Positions 14,896-22,596 of a stretch of 35,250 nt of DNA are shown piece after piece. The stretch covers positions 1 through 35,250 of the forward strand of contig JAZSDX010000054.1 of assembly GCA_045531405.1 (NCBI GenBank), read 5' to 3'. Below the pieces are notes generated by a model. It saw nothing but the letters and a program-made list of their open reading frames with translations. It did not search any database and was not told where the DNA came from. A program made the position numbers and the translations under genes. This DNA comes from RGIG4079 sp045531405 (GTDB lineage: Bacteria > Bacteroidota > Bacteroidia > Bacteroidales > Muribaculaceae). Each line of letters starts with the position of its first letter. Positions within the stretch are counted from its first letter, which is position 1.

Positions 14896-16812
14896 ATGGG
14901 AAAAATTATCGGTATTGACTTAGGTACTACCAACTCATGTGTAGCAGTTCTCGAAGGTAACGACCCTGTTGTTATCCCTAACAGCGAAGGTCGCAACACT
15001 ACCCCTTCGGTAGTAGCATTTGTTGACGGTGGCGAACGCAAAGTAGGCGATCCTGCTAAACGCCAAGCTATCACTAACCCTAAACGCACCATCTACTCCA
15101 TCAAGCGTTTCATGGGCGAAACCTACGACAATGTGGCAAAAGAAGTTGAACGCATTCCTTACAAAGTGGTGCGTGGCGACAACAATACTCCTCGCGTTGA
15201 CATCGACGGTCGCGAATATACTCCACAAGAAATCTCGGCTATGATTCTTCAAAAAATGAAAAAGACTGCCGAAGATTACCTCGGACAATCAGTTACCGAA
15301 GCTGTCATCACAGTTCCTGCATATTTTAACGATTCTCAACGTCAAGCAACAAAAGAAGCCGGTGAAATCGCAGGTCTCACTGTTAAACGTATCGTAAACG
15401 AGCCTACTGCAGCGGCTCTTGCTTATGGTCTTGACAAAATCGACAAAGACCAAAAAATCGCGGTATTCGACCTTGGTGGTGGTACATTCGATATCTCTAT
15501 CCTCGAGCTTGGTGATGGTGTATTTGAAGTAAAATCTACAAATGGTGATACTCACCTTGGTGGTGATGACTTCGACCACGTAATCATCGACTGGTTGGCT
15601 CAAGAGTTCCTCAACGAAGAAGGGATTGACCTCCGTCAAGATCCTATGGCACTCCAACGCCTCAAAGAAGCTGCCGAAAAAGCAAAAATCGAGCTTTCAA
15701 GCACTACTTCAACCGAAATTAACCTCCCTTATATCATGCCTGTGAATGGTATTCCCAAACACTTGGTAAAAACTCTTACTCGTGCTAAATTCGAGCAACT
15801 CGCCGATAGCCTTATCCAAGCTACTATCAAACCTTGCGAACAAGCTCTACGCGATGCCGGTCTTTCGGCAAGCGATATCGACGAAGTTATCCTCGTGGGT
15901 GGTTCTACTCGTATCCCTGCTATCCAACAAATCGTAGAACGTTTCTTCGGCAAAGCTCCTTCAAAAGGTGTTAACCCCGACGAAGTAGTAGCAGTAGGTG
16001 CAGCAATTCAAGGTGGTGTACTTTCGGGCGAAGTTAAAGATGTACTTCTTCTCGATGTTGTCCCCTTGTCAGTAGGTATTGAAACTCTCGGTGGAGTGAT
16101 GACAAAACTCATCGAAGCTAACACTACAATCCCTACTCGTAAGAGCGAAACATTCTCTACTGCAGCCGACAACCAACCTTCAGTAGAAATCCACGTACTC
16201 CAAGGCGAACGTCCAATGGCTAAAGACGACAAAACACTCGGTCGCTTCCACCTCGATGGCATCGCACCAGCTCCTCGTGGTATTCCTCAAATCGAAGTTA
16301 CATTTGAAATCGATGCCAACGGTATTCTCAACGTATCGGCTAAAGATAAAGCAACCGGCAAGCAACAAAGCATTCGCATCGAAGCTTCAAGCGGCTTGAC
16401 CGACGCTGAAATCAAACGCATGAAAGAAGAAGCTGAAGCAAACGCAGCTGCCGACGCAAAAGAAAAAGAACGCATTGACAAACTCAACCAAGCCGACGCT
16501 ATCATCTTCCAAACCGAAAAGCAAATGAGCGAACTTGGCGACAAAATCCCTGCCGACAAAAAAGCTCCTATCGAAGCTGCTGTGGCTAAACTTAAAGATG
16601 CTCACAAAGCTCAAGATATTCCTGCTATCGACGCAGCTATCAAAGAAATCGAAACAGTGTTTGGACAAATCCAACAAGACATCATCAATGCACAACAACA
16701 AGCAAGTGGTCAACCTGGAGCTAACCCATTTGCAGGTGGACAACCGGGTGCTAATCCTAATACCGGCAGTGATGACACTGTTACCGATGTAGATTTTGAA
16801 GAAGTAAAATAA
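14896..16812 (+). CDS. dnaK: chaperone DnaK (Hsp70)
   Basis: A 638-residue Hsp70 of normal bacterial length. The ATPase domain shows IGIDLGTTNSCVAVLEG at the start (phosphate-1), AVFDLGGGTFDISILELG (phosphate-2) and ILVGGSTRIPAIQ (adenosine site). DVVPLSVGIETLGGVMT opens the peptide-binding domain, followed by a helical lid and a Gly/Pro/Asn-rich flexible tail ending in DVDFEEVK, the usual DnaK terminus. It stands alone: dnaJ and grpE are not beside it. Its codon use is strongly biased, as for a highly expressed gene. The upstream region is unusual (TGTCA repeats and a sigma-54-like element), and a strong terminator follows. Confidence 0.98.
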   Translation: MGKIIGIDLGTTNSCVAVLEGNDPVVIPNSEGRNTTPSVVAFVDGGERKVGDPAKRQAITNPKRTIYSIKRFMGETYDNVAKEVERIPYKVVRGDNNTPRVDIDGREYTPQEISAMILQKMKKTAEDYLGQSVTEAVITVPAYFNDSQRQATKEAGEIAGLTVKRIVNEPTAAALAYGLDKIDKDQKIAVFDLGGGTFDISILELGDGVFEVKSTNGDTHLGGDDFDHVIIDWLAQEFLNEEGIDLRQDPMALQRLKEAAEKAKIELSSTTSTEINLPYIMPVNGIPKHLVKTLTRAKFEQLADSLIQATIKPCEQALRDAGLSASDIDEVILVGGSTRIPAIQQIVERFFGKAPSKGVNPDEVVAVGAAIQGGVLSGEVKDVLLLDVVPLSVGIETLGGVMTKLIEANTTIPTRKSETFSTAADNQPSVEIHVLQGERPMAKDDKTLGRFHLDGIAPAPRGIPQIEVTFEIDANGILNVSAKDKATGKQQSIRIEASSGLTDAEIKRMKEEAEANAAADAKEKERIDKLNQADAIIFQTEKQMSELGDKIPADKKAPIEAAVAKLKDAHKAQDIPAIDAAIKEIETVFGQIQQDIINAQQQASGQPGANPFAGGQPGANPNTGSDDTVTDVDFEEVK

Positions 16813-16851
16813 TCTCTCTCAATTCTATAAAATCTATAAAAACATGCAACG

Positions 16852-16887
16852 AGAGCGTTCTCCATTACCGAGAACGCTCTTTTTTTA
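16852..16887 (+). terminator. Rho-independent terminator of dnaK
   Basis: An 11-bp perfect stem, AGAGCGTTCTC (16852-16862) with GAGAACGCTCT (16870-16880), a 7-nt loop and a run of seven T. Confidence 0.95.
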
Positions 16888-16929
16888 TAACCATATTCTA
16901 TTACCCCAAAACCTTATTTTAAAAAATAA

Positions 16930-16959
16930 TTCCCGCAACACCTTACGATGCTACGGGAA
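16930..16959 (-). terminator. terminator of the pRiA4b ORF-3-like gene
   Basis: The arms 16930-16940 (TTCCCGCAACA) and 16949-16959 (TGCTACGGGAA) pair over 11 positions with two wobbles on the minus strand. They are followed on that strand by a T-rich run (A-run at 16920-16926). It is 36 nt past the stop of the minus-strand gene. Confidence 0.7.
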
Positions 16960-16994
16960 CAGCCTCACATTATATATATTTCACTATATAATCA

Positions 16995-17546
16995 TTAATC
17001 ATCAAACGACATTTCTTCAAATCCTTCTGCCTCAAACTCATCAGCATTAAACTCTTCTGAGCCATAGAAATCTTCGTCAATATCTTCAACCGATGCAGCA
17101 GCCAACTTAGCATCAATTTTGGCTTCAAATTCTTTTATATCCATCAACTGCACAGGAGCTTTCCCCAATGCCAATGTACACAATGGGTCTTTCAATTTTT
17201 TATGAGGAATCATTTCTTTCATTTCAAGGAAGAAAGAACGCTCGGTCATATAGTCAAACATAAATATCAATCGTTGACCTTCATCTTCGATATAATCGCT
17301 GAGGATAGTATCTTCCATCAACCACACATCTTCATCCGAACTTGTTCCCATATCCTCAAGAGTAATCTCGGTCTCCTTCTCCCAACTTTCGTCACAAAGG
17401 AAGAAAGAACACAACTGATTTTTGTCATACCCTACAGCATCACAAATCGCATTTTTCAAATCGAGGAAAGTGTAATCAGCATCGATTTTTATCTCTCTTT
17501 TGAAGTTTTCAACTTCGTCTGAAACCAATCTAAAATTGAATATCAT
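16995..17546 (-). CDS. plasmid pRiA4b ORF-3-like protein
   Basis: A 183-residue acidic cytoplasmic protein. The start MIFNFRLVSDEVENFKREIKIDADYTFLDLKNAI, the FLCDESWEKETEI stretch and the later LIFMFDYMTERSFFLEM match the pRiA4b ORF-3-like family (also named IS1096 passenger TnpR family), which has a beta-grasp-like fold and no settled function. The last 30 residues are almost all Asp, Glu, Phe and Gly and probably unstructured. The family names recall a plasmid and a transposon, but nothing mobile is seen here. The gene is single, convergent with dnaK, and ends in its own terminator. Confidence 0.75.
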   Translation of the reverse strand: MIFNFRLVSDEVENFKREIKIDADYTFLDLKNAICDAVGYDKNQLCSFFLCDESWEKETEITLEDMGTSSDEDVWLMEDTILSDYIEDEGQRLIFMFDYMTERSFFLEMKEMIPHKKLKDPLCTLALGKAPVQLMDIKEFEAKIDAKLAAASVEDIDEDFYGSEEFNADEFEAEGFEEMSFDD

Positions 17547-17737
17547 ATACTTACCTTATATTTTTTCGTTTTTTACCATCTTTCAAATCACCTTGTGACC
17601 CGATTCAAACCAAATCACACTGCGAATATAGAAAACTTTCACGATATAACACAAATATTTTATCATCATTTTCAAAAAAATATTTCAACATATAATTTCA
17701 AGTGCAATTCATCTCAAATTAAGACATACCGTGAATC

Positions 17738-18478
17738 TTAATATCCACCCATTATGTCTGCGATCACAAGCTCTGCAAGTTTGAGCCCAAAGATGGCTGT
17801 GGTGTGTGATAATGTGCCGTTGATTGCGATTTTATCATAGGTCATTGAGCCATCTGACCCAACAATGGAGCCTCGGTTGGGGTAAATTTCATCGCTATAC
17901 ACACATTTGAATTTGCGAGAGGGTAATGTTTTATTTTTCTTAAATCGACGCCGTAACGATGCTGCCAACGGGCATCCTTGCACTTTCCAAAATTCAGCCG
18001 TAGAGATGCGCGACGAATCTGTTTTCAATGCTGCGCCCATTGAGGCAAATAAGGTTGTTTGCGAATCACACGCATTGAATATCAGCAATGCCTTGTCGGC
18101 AAGTGAATCAATTGCATCAATCACATAATCATACTCATTGAGATTAAACTGCCCGGCAGTTTCTTGTGTATATCTCATTTCAAGAGCCGTAACTTGAGCC
18201 GAAGGATTGATATCAAGCAATCGGCGTTTCATCACTTCCACTTTTACCCCATCAATGGTTGAAGATGTTGCGAGCAATTGACGATTAATATTTGTAGCAC
18301 ACACCCTATCGGCATCAACGAGTGTAATATCGCAAATACCCGAACGCACAAGCGACTCGGCACACCAACTACCCACACCTCCTACTCCAAATAGTATTAC
18401 ACGTTTTCGCATCACTTGACTCAACACATCATCGCCAAGCAACAATCTCAATCTATTAAATCGCAAATCATCAATCAT
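17738..18478 (-). CDS. tcdA: tRNA threonylcarbamoyladenosine dehydratase (TcdA/CsdL family)
   Basis: A 246-residue E1-like ATP-dependent enzyme of the ThiF/MoeB superfamily. The nucleotide-binding motif GVGGVGSWCAESLVRSG lies near residue 32, followed by DITLVDADRV and NINRQL, and DYVIDAIDSLADK further on, all characteristic of TcdA. The enzyme cyclises t6A to ct6A at position 37 of ANN-decoding tRNAs. Its C-terminal stretch SHTTAIFGLKLAELVIADI also fits. It starts 17 nt after the znuC stop, so it is probably co-transcribed with the zinc-transport genes. A small inverted repeat (17718-17742) overlaps its stop codon. Confidence 0.87.
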   Translation of the reverse strand: MIDDLRFNRLRLLLGDDVLSQVMRKRVILFGVGGVGSWCAESLVRSGICDITLVDADRVCATNINRQLLATSSTIDGVKVEVMKRRLLDINPSAQVTALEMRYTQETAGQFNLNEYDYVIDAIDSLADKALLIFNACDSQTTLFASMGAALKTDSSRISTAEFWKVQGCPLAASLRRRFKKNKTLPSRKFKCVYSDEIYPNRGSIVGSDGSMTYDKIAINGTLSHTTAIFGLKLAELVIADIMGGY

Positions 18479-18495
18479 AATTCTCAGCCATCAAT

Positions 18496-19164
18496 TTAAT
18501 TACATTCAGTAGCCACATAGTGATGCTCGGCACTACATTCATAGAGTGTGCGATCTATTATTATATGACGATTGGCCATTGTGGCGATACGTGTCATTTC
18601 ATGCGACACGAGGATTATCGTAGTGCGTTGTGCCAGTTGAGCAATAATTTCATATAATCGGCTTTCAAAATGCTTATCGACATAACTCAATGGTTCGTCG
18701 AGCACAAGCACTCGAGGATTTGACACGATGGCACGCCCAAGCAGTGTGCGTTGTAGCTGCCCACCCGACAGCTCCCCAATCAACCGTTTGGCATGTTCCT
18801 CAAGCCCCATAAGAGCTATCGTTTCGGCTACTCGCTCATGGCGTTGTTGTTTTGACAACCCCTTTTGCGACATCAAGCCCAATGCCACAACCTCTTCCAC
18901 TGTGATAGGGAAACGGCTATCAATCTGATTTTTTTGAGGCAGATAACCTATTTCAAGGCTCTCCACGTCTTTACCTTCACTGCGATATATCACCTTGCCA
19001 CTCGTGGGCTTAATGAGACGAAGAATGAGTCGCAAAAGAGTGGTCTTTCCTCCACCATTCGGACCGGTAATAGCCACAAAATCGCCCTCATTAATTGAAA
19101 TACTCACATTCTGCAATGCCACATGTTTGTCCCATCGCATTGCCACCGAATCGAGTTCAATCAT
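18496..19164 (-). CDS. znuC: zinc/metal ABC transporter ATP-binding protein
   Basis: An ABC ATPase of the ZnuC/MntB type. I choose the ATG at 19164 (222 residues, beginning MIELDSVAMRWDKHVALQ) because it lies just past the znuA stop and matches the usual family start; the frame is open upstream to 19218, inside znuA. Walker A is GPNGGGKTTLLRL, the Q-loop is YLPQKN, the ABC signature is LSGGQLQRTLLGRA, Walker B is VLVLDEPLSYVD and the switch His is in LVSHEM. The partner is the substrate-binding lipoprotein encoded directly upstream. No permease gene (znuB) is present on either side. Confidence 0.88.
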   Translation of the reverse strand: MIELDSVAMRWDKHVALQNVSISINEGDFVAITGPNGGGKTTLLRLILRLIKPTSGKVIYRSEGKDVESLEIGYLPQKNQIDSRFPITVEEVVALGLMSQKGLSKQQRHERVAETIALMGLEEHAKRLIGELSGGQLQRTLLGRAIVSNPRVLVLDEPLSYVDKHFESRLYEIIAQLAQRTTIILVSHEMTRIATMANRHIIIDRTLYECSAEHHYVATECN

Positions 19165-19165
19165 C

Positions 19166-20083
19166 TTATTTTGAGGCAATCGCATCGACGATGCGTCTAA
19201 TTTCGGCTTCCCATTCATAACTTAACGGATTTATTGTTATCATAGTGGCTCCTATTTGGTCGTTTAACACCGATGCCTGTTGTGAATCAAACTCCTTTTG
19301 AAAGAAAAATACTCGTGCATTATGATTGCGAGCATTGTAAATCTGTTCTTGAAGTTGCTTTGCCGACAACTCTTTGCCAATCTGCCCTATCGTGATTTGT
19401 TCCAAGCCATAGTCACGAGCAAAATAACTCAACGATGGATGCCACACAAGAAATGCTTCACCTTGACTTGATGCCAACTTTGTTGCAGCATAACTGTCGA
19501 GCGAATCGAGCGAAGCTGACAACTTATCATAGTTGGCTTGATAAAACTCTTTATTCATAGAATCAATCGCCACAACCACATCAAGCATGTTGTGTGCAAT
19601 AACCTTGGCATTTTTTACCGATGTCCAAGTGTGAGGATCGGCAGTTGCTACATGATTATGTTCTTCCTCATCTTGACTATGTTCATGAAAATGGCCATGA
19701 TCATGCTCACAACAATCATGAGTACCCATAATAAAATCAATCCCTTGCGACGAGTCATATACCATCAGCGATTTGTTATTTTGTGCCAATTTTTCAACTA
19801 ACACTTGTTCAAATCCCACATTCCCCATTTTTATATAGCCTACACTGCGCTCAAGAGTCATCAAATCATTCATTGATGGTTCATAATTTTCGGGGTTAGC
19901 TCCATTTTTCAACAGACATATTACACTCATCTTGTCGCCCACAATCTTATCAAGAAAATATTTTTGGGGTTCAAGGCTCACCACAATAGTAGCTTTCCCA
20001 CTATTCTTTTCTGCGCCACCACAACCTTGCAGCAACAAGGTCATTGCCACAAAAAACAACAGATATACTTTTCTTTTCATCAT
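19166..20083 (-). CDS. znuA: zinc ABC transporter substrate-binding lipoprotein
   Basis: A 305-residue cluster A-I metal-binding protein. The N-terminus is a lipoprotein signal with lipobox LQGC (Cys21). A His/Asp/Glu/Cys-rich loop at 122-144 (HDCCEHDHGHFHEH and on) is the mark of zinc-specific ZnuA proteins. Metal-site stretches include DPHTWTS (149-155) and WHPSLSYFARDYGL. In most relatives the first ligand is His in NPHxYEPS; here it reads NPENYEPS, with Glu65 in that place. It is the first gene of a tight operon with znuC and tcdA. A Zur-type operator was not recognised. Confidence 0.9.
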   Translation of the reverse strand: MMKRKVYLLFFVAMTLLLQGCGGAEKNSGKATIVVSLEPQKYFLDKIVGDKMSVICLLKNGANPENYEPSMNDLMTLERSVGYIKMGNVGFEQVLVEKLAQNNKSLMVYDSSQGIDFIMGTHDCCEHDHGHFHEHSQDEEEHNHVATADPHTWTSVKNAKVIAHNMLDVVVAIDSMNKEFYQANYDKLSASLDSLDSYAATKLASSQGEAFLVWHPSLSYFARDYGLEQITIGQIGKELSAKQLQEQIYNARNHNARVFFFQKEFDSQQASVLNDQIGATMITINPLSYEWEAEIRRIVDAIASK

Positions 20084-20104
20084 TTTCTTCTACTTTTACA
20101 AATG

Positions 20105-20112
20105 CAAAAATA
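20105..20112 (-). promoter_or_regulatory. -7 element for znuA-znuC-tcdA
   Basis: Reads TATTTTTG on the minus strand (TAnnTTTG match), about 22 nt upstream of znuA. No correctly spaced -33 TTTG is evident. Confidence 0.45.
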
Positions 20113-20164
20113 CCACATTTTCAACAAATATAATTGCAAAAAAGCTCACATTAATCTCTTAAAG

Positions 20165-20710
20165 TTACGATTTTATTCCATAAACCTCTCGATACAATAT
20201 TTGTGCAACCTTTTTCAAATCAAAATTAGAGGGCGCATTGCTTGTCATCAACATCAACGGAACTGCCGGAAGACTATCTCCATATGAAGGCTGCAAATAC
20301 TCAAAGTTAGCATGAGCCTCAAAGCCATTACGTTGATAAAATGTTATGCGACGACGAGCCGGCTCTCCACTATCGACCGGTTCCACCTCAAGCACCACAG
20401 GGAAATCAATCTCGCCAACAAACTGTTGCAAAACCGAAGACCCAATACCTTCACCTCGCAATTGTGGATTTATGGCAAAATGTTCAACATAACAAAATTC
20501 ATCAAAATACCAATAAGAGATAAACCCGACAAAACCCTCTTGGCATACTATTACTTTCAAATTGTAAGCGCTACAATCGGCTTGCAACAAGCGTTTCACG
20601 CTCTCCCATGAGCGACGCTCTTCGGGAGGGAAAGATTTGAAATACAAATCCTTCACATCATCGAGCAATTGTCGGCAAATTTTGACATTTCGTAGTTTTA
20701 TTTCTTTCAT
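20165..20710 (-). CDS. GNAT-family N-acetyltransferase
   Basis: A single-domain GNAT acetyltransferase, 181 residues from the ATG at 20710. I prefer this start (MKEIKLRNVKICRQLLDDV) to the upstream ATG at 20767 because the -7 element lies between them. The CoA-binding motif A is clear: EHFAINPQLRGEGIGSSVLQQF, with the R-G-x-G-I-G pyrophosphate loop. An earlier SFPPEERRSWESVKRLL stretch is typical of small Bacteroidetes GNATs. The substrate (small molecule or protein) is unknown. It is divergent from the Lrp-type regulator, which may control it. Confidence 0.85.
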   Translation of the reverse strand: MKEIKLRNVKICRQLLDDVKDLYFKSFPPEERRSWESVKRLLQADCSAYNLKVIVCQEGFVGFISYWYFDEFCYVEHFAINPQLRGEGIGSSVLQQFVGEIDFPVVLEVEPVDSGEPARRRITFYQRNGFEAHANFEYLQPSYGDSLPAVPLMLMTSNAPSNFDLKKVAQILYREVYGIKS

Positions 20711-20727
20711 TTCTACATTTTTGTTTA

Positions 20728-20735
20728 CAAAATTA
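20728..20735 (-). promoter_or_regulatory. -7 element for the GNAT gene
   Basis: Reads TAATTTTG on the minus strand, 18 nt upstream of the ATG at 20710. It supports that start over the ATG at 20767. Confidence 0.45.
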
Positions 20736-20789
20736 GCAAAAAACTCAAAATTTGCATCATATTGCAACTTATAATTTGAAACTATTTTC

Positions 20790-20797
20790 TATCTTTG
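20790..20797 (+). promoter_or_regulatory. -7 element for the Lrp/AsnC regulator gene
   Basis: TATCTTTG, a full TAnnTTTG match about 45 nt upstream of the regulator start, in the divergent gap shared with the GNAT gene. Confidence 0.5.
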
Positions 20798-20841
20798 TAA
20801 AAAGTTATTATGATAAAAACGCAACATAATATAATTTAATC

Positions 20842-21312
20842 ATGTCACAAATTCAACTTGACTCTCTCGACATTAAAATTCTGCAACAACTTATTACAAA
20901 TGCTCGCAAGCCTTATTTGAAAATAGCCGAAGAATGCGATGTATCGGGCGCTGCTATTCATCAACGCATTGCCAAACTCACCTCTATGGGTATTATCAAA
21001 GGATCTGAACTACTCATCGACTCAGCATTAGTTGGATATGACACATGTGCCTACATAGGTTTTTTCCTCAAAGACCCATCTCAATTCAATCATGTAGTCG
21101 AAGAGCTGAAGAAAATCCCCGAAGTAGTAGAATGTCATTTCACTACCGGACAATATGATATGTTTATCAAACTCTATGCTCGTAACAACGATCATCTGCT
21201 TCACATCATTCACGAAAAGTTACAACATTTGGGATTGTCGCGCACCGAATCGCTCATTTCATTCAAAGAGGTTTTTAAGCGTCAAATACCTATTTCAAAC
21301 CACATCGACTGA
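20842..21312 (+). CDS. Lrp/AsnC-family transcriptional regulator
   Basis: A 156-residue feast/famine regulator. Residues about 6-60 form the N-terminal winged-helix DNA-binding domain (LDIKILQQLITNARKPYLKIAEECDVSGAAIHQRIAKL), with the recognition helix around VSGAAIHQRIAKL. Residues about 65-150 are the RAM ligand-binding/oligomerisation domain (AYIGFFLKDPSQFNHVVEEL, EVVECHFTTGQYDMFIKLYARN). Such proteins sense amino acids and often regulate neighbours and themselves. It lies 47 nt before the inositol-phosphatase-like gene, with no promoter seen between, and is divergent from the GNAT gene. Confidence 0.93.
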   Translation: MSQIQLDSLDIKILQQLITNARKPYLKIAEECDVSGAAIHQRIAKLTSMGIIKGSELLIDSALVGYDTCAYIGFFLKDPSQFNHVVEELKKIPEVVECHFTTGQYDMFIKLYARNNDHLLHIIHEKLQHLGLSRTESLISFKEVFKRQIPISNHID

Positions 21313-21359
21313 TTAAGTGTTATTATATAAATAAACTCTCTAAACAACTAATACTCTAT

Positions 21360-22157
21360 ATGAATACTCACGACATTGCAACACTCCTTGACCATGCTAT
21401 CACCTGGGCACGCGAAGCCGGGAGTGTGCAACTTGAATATTTCAGAGGCAAAAGCCTTAACATTGAATCAAAATTTAACGATAGCGATATCGTTACTACA
21501 GCCGACAAAGCTTCGGAACGTGTAATTATCAACCACATTCACACAACTTACCCCACCCATGCCATTCTCTCTGAAGAGATGGGGCATAATGATGCCACAA
21601 GCGACTATCGGTGGCTCATTGACCCCCTTGACGGCACTACTAATTTTAGCAACGGCCTACCTCTTTTTTCGGTATCGATAGCCTTAGAATATCAAGGTGA
21701 GGTTATAATCGGGGTTGTATATGCTCCCTATCTCAACGAAATGTTTTATGCCACAAAAGGTGGAGGAGCATGGCTCAATGGTACGAAAATCAGTCCATCG
21801 GGAAAAAGCAATTTAGGGCTCTCGGTTGTCACCACCGGCTTTCCGGTTGACAAAGATCGTACAAACGACAACAATCTCGACAATGTTGCTCGCATATTAC
21901 CTTTGGTGCGAGGTATGCGCCGATTAGGTTCCGCTGCAATCGACCTTTGTTATGTGGCTGCAGGCTTCCTCGATGGCTATTGGGAAATGAACCTGCACGA
22001 ATGGGACGTTGCCGCCGGTCGTCTCATTGTTGAAGAAGCAGGTGGACGATATGCCCCGTTTCGCCACGATCGCAATGTGTCGGTATTAGCATCTACTCCG
22101 CTTATTTTTGACCAATTATTCTCATTATTATCAGACAAACCATTTATTTCTCATTAA
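21360..22157 (+). CDS. suhB: inositol monophosphatase family protein
   Basis: A 265-residue Mg2+-dependent phosphatase of the IMPase/SuhB/CysQ superfamily. The metal site is complete: SEE (71-73), DPLDGTTNFSNG (88-99) and, near the C-terminus, EWDVAAGRLIVEEAGG. The substrate may be myo-inositol 1-phosphate, another sugar phosphate, or 3'-phosphoadenosine phosphate; the central sequence (LFSVSIALEYQGEVIIGVVYAP) favours the IMPase branch. In Bacteroidetes, inositol phosphatase can serve inositol-lipid synthesis, though that link is only inferred here. It is probably co-transcribed with the Lrp-type gene. Confidence 0.88.
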   Translation: MNTHDIATLLDHAITWAREAGSVQLEYFRGKSLNIESKFNDSDIVTTADKASERVIINHIHTTYPTHAILSEEMGHNDATSDYRWLIDPLDGTTNFSNGLPLFSVSIALEYQGEVIIGVVYAPYLNEMFYATKGGGAWLNGTKISPSGKSNLGLSVVTTGFPVDKDRTNDNNLDNVARILPLVRGMRRLGSAAIDLCYVAAGFLDGYWEMNLHEWDVAAGRLIVEEAGGRYAPFRHDRNVSVLASTPLIFDQLFSLLSDKPFISH

Positions 22158-22196
22158 TCATCAAAACAAATCATATCATCACTTGCTTTACATTGG

Positions 22197-22213
22197 CATT
22201 GCATAATGCAATG
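22197..22213. promoter_or_regulatory. 17-bp perfect palindrome after suhB
   Basis: CATTGCAT-A-ATGCAATG, a perfect inverted repeat with one central base, 40 nt past the suhB stop. There is no T-run, so a simple terminator is not well supported. It could be an operator or an RNA 3'-end structure. Confidence 0.35.
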
Positions 22214-22349
22214 ACTGCATTTACTCATGATTACGTTGATTAGTATTTCAGATTGAACAAAAATAGAGTTCTAAGCTCTAAAAAAAGACAAGAAAACGCA
22301 GCATTTATTAAAGTTTTCATCAAGCATTGAAATATTTTTCAAAAAAAAG

Positions 22350-22381
22350 TTTGTGGGAATAAAAAAATGTTATTAACTTTG
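22350..22381 (+). promoter_or_regulatory. promoter of tRNA-Pro
   Basis: -33 TTTG (22350-22353), 20-nt spacer, -7 TAACTTTG (22374-22381). It is one of the best consensus matches in the window, 30 nt before the tRNA. Confidence 0.8.
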
Positions 22382-22410
22382 CACTCGCAAAAGCCAATAA
22401 GGCACGCATT

Positions 22411-22485
22411 CGGGGTGTAGCGCAGTCCGGTTAGCGCACCTGCTTTGGGAGCAGGGGGTCCCAGGTTCGAATCCTGGTACCCCGA
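22411..22485 (+). tRNA. tRNA-Pro (anticodon TGG)
   Basis: A complete cloverleaf of 75 nt. Acceptor stem CGGGGTG (22411-22417) pairs with TACCCCG (22478-22484) with one G-T pair; D-arm GCGC...GCGC; anticodon stem CCTGC/GCAGG around the loop TTTGGGA, anticodon TGG; T-arm CCAGG-TTCGAAT-CCTGG. The 3' CCA is not encoded (the next bases are CAAAA). Confidence 0.97.
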
Positions 22486-22490
22486 CAAAA

Positions 22491-22519
22491 AGAGAATCAC
22501 AAAAGTGGTTCTCTTTTTT
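22491..22519 (+). terminator. terminator of tRNA-Pro
   Basis: The arms AGAGAATCAC (22491-22500) and GTGGTTCTCT (22505-22514) pair with one wobble around AAAA and are followed by a T-run. It starts 6 nt after the tRNA. Confidence 0.9.
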
Positions 22520-22544
22520 GTTTTCAATTTCCAATTCTTTATAT

Positions 22545-22552
22545 TACCTTTG
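22545..22552 (+). promoter_or_regulatory. -7 element for trpS
   Basis: TACCTTTG, a full TAnnTTTG match 44 nt upstream of trpS. The leader is too short for a T-box or a tryptophan attenuator. Confidence 0.5.
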
Positions 22553-22596
22553 CAATCTGAATAAAGAAAATCAAAAAAAATACACATATATATATT

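Noticed and set aside
14935..15657. Minus-strand open frames over the dnaK gene
   Set aside because: They are antisense shadows produced by the strong codon bias of dnaK; no domain is recognisable.
16995..17546. Mobile element, suggested by the family name IS1096 passenger / plasmid pRiA4b ORF-3
   Set aside because: There are no inverted repeats, transposase or plasmid genes around it. The family is common as a single chromosomal gene, so the name alone is not evidence.
22520..22596. T-box or tryptophan leader in front of trpS
   Set aside because: The leader after the -7 element is only about 40 nt, with no Trp codons and no specifier hairpin.
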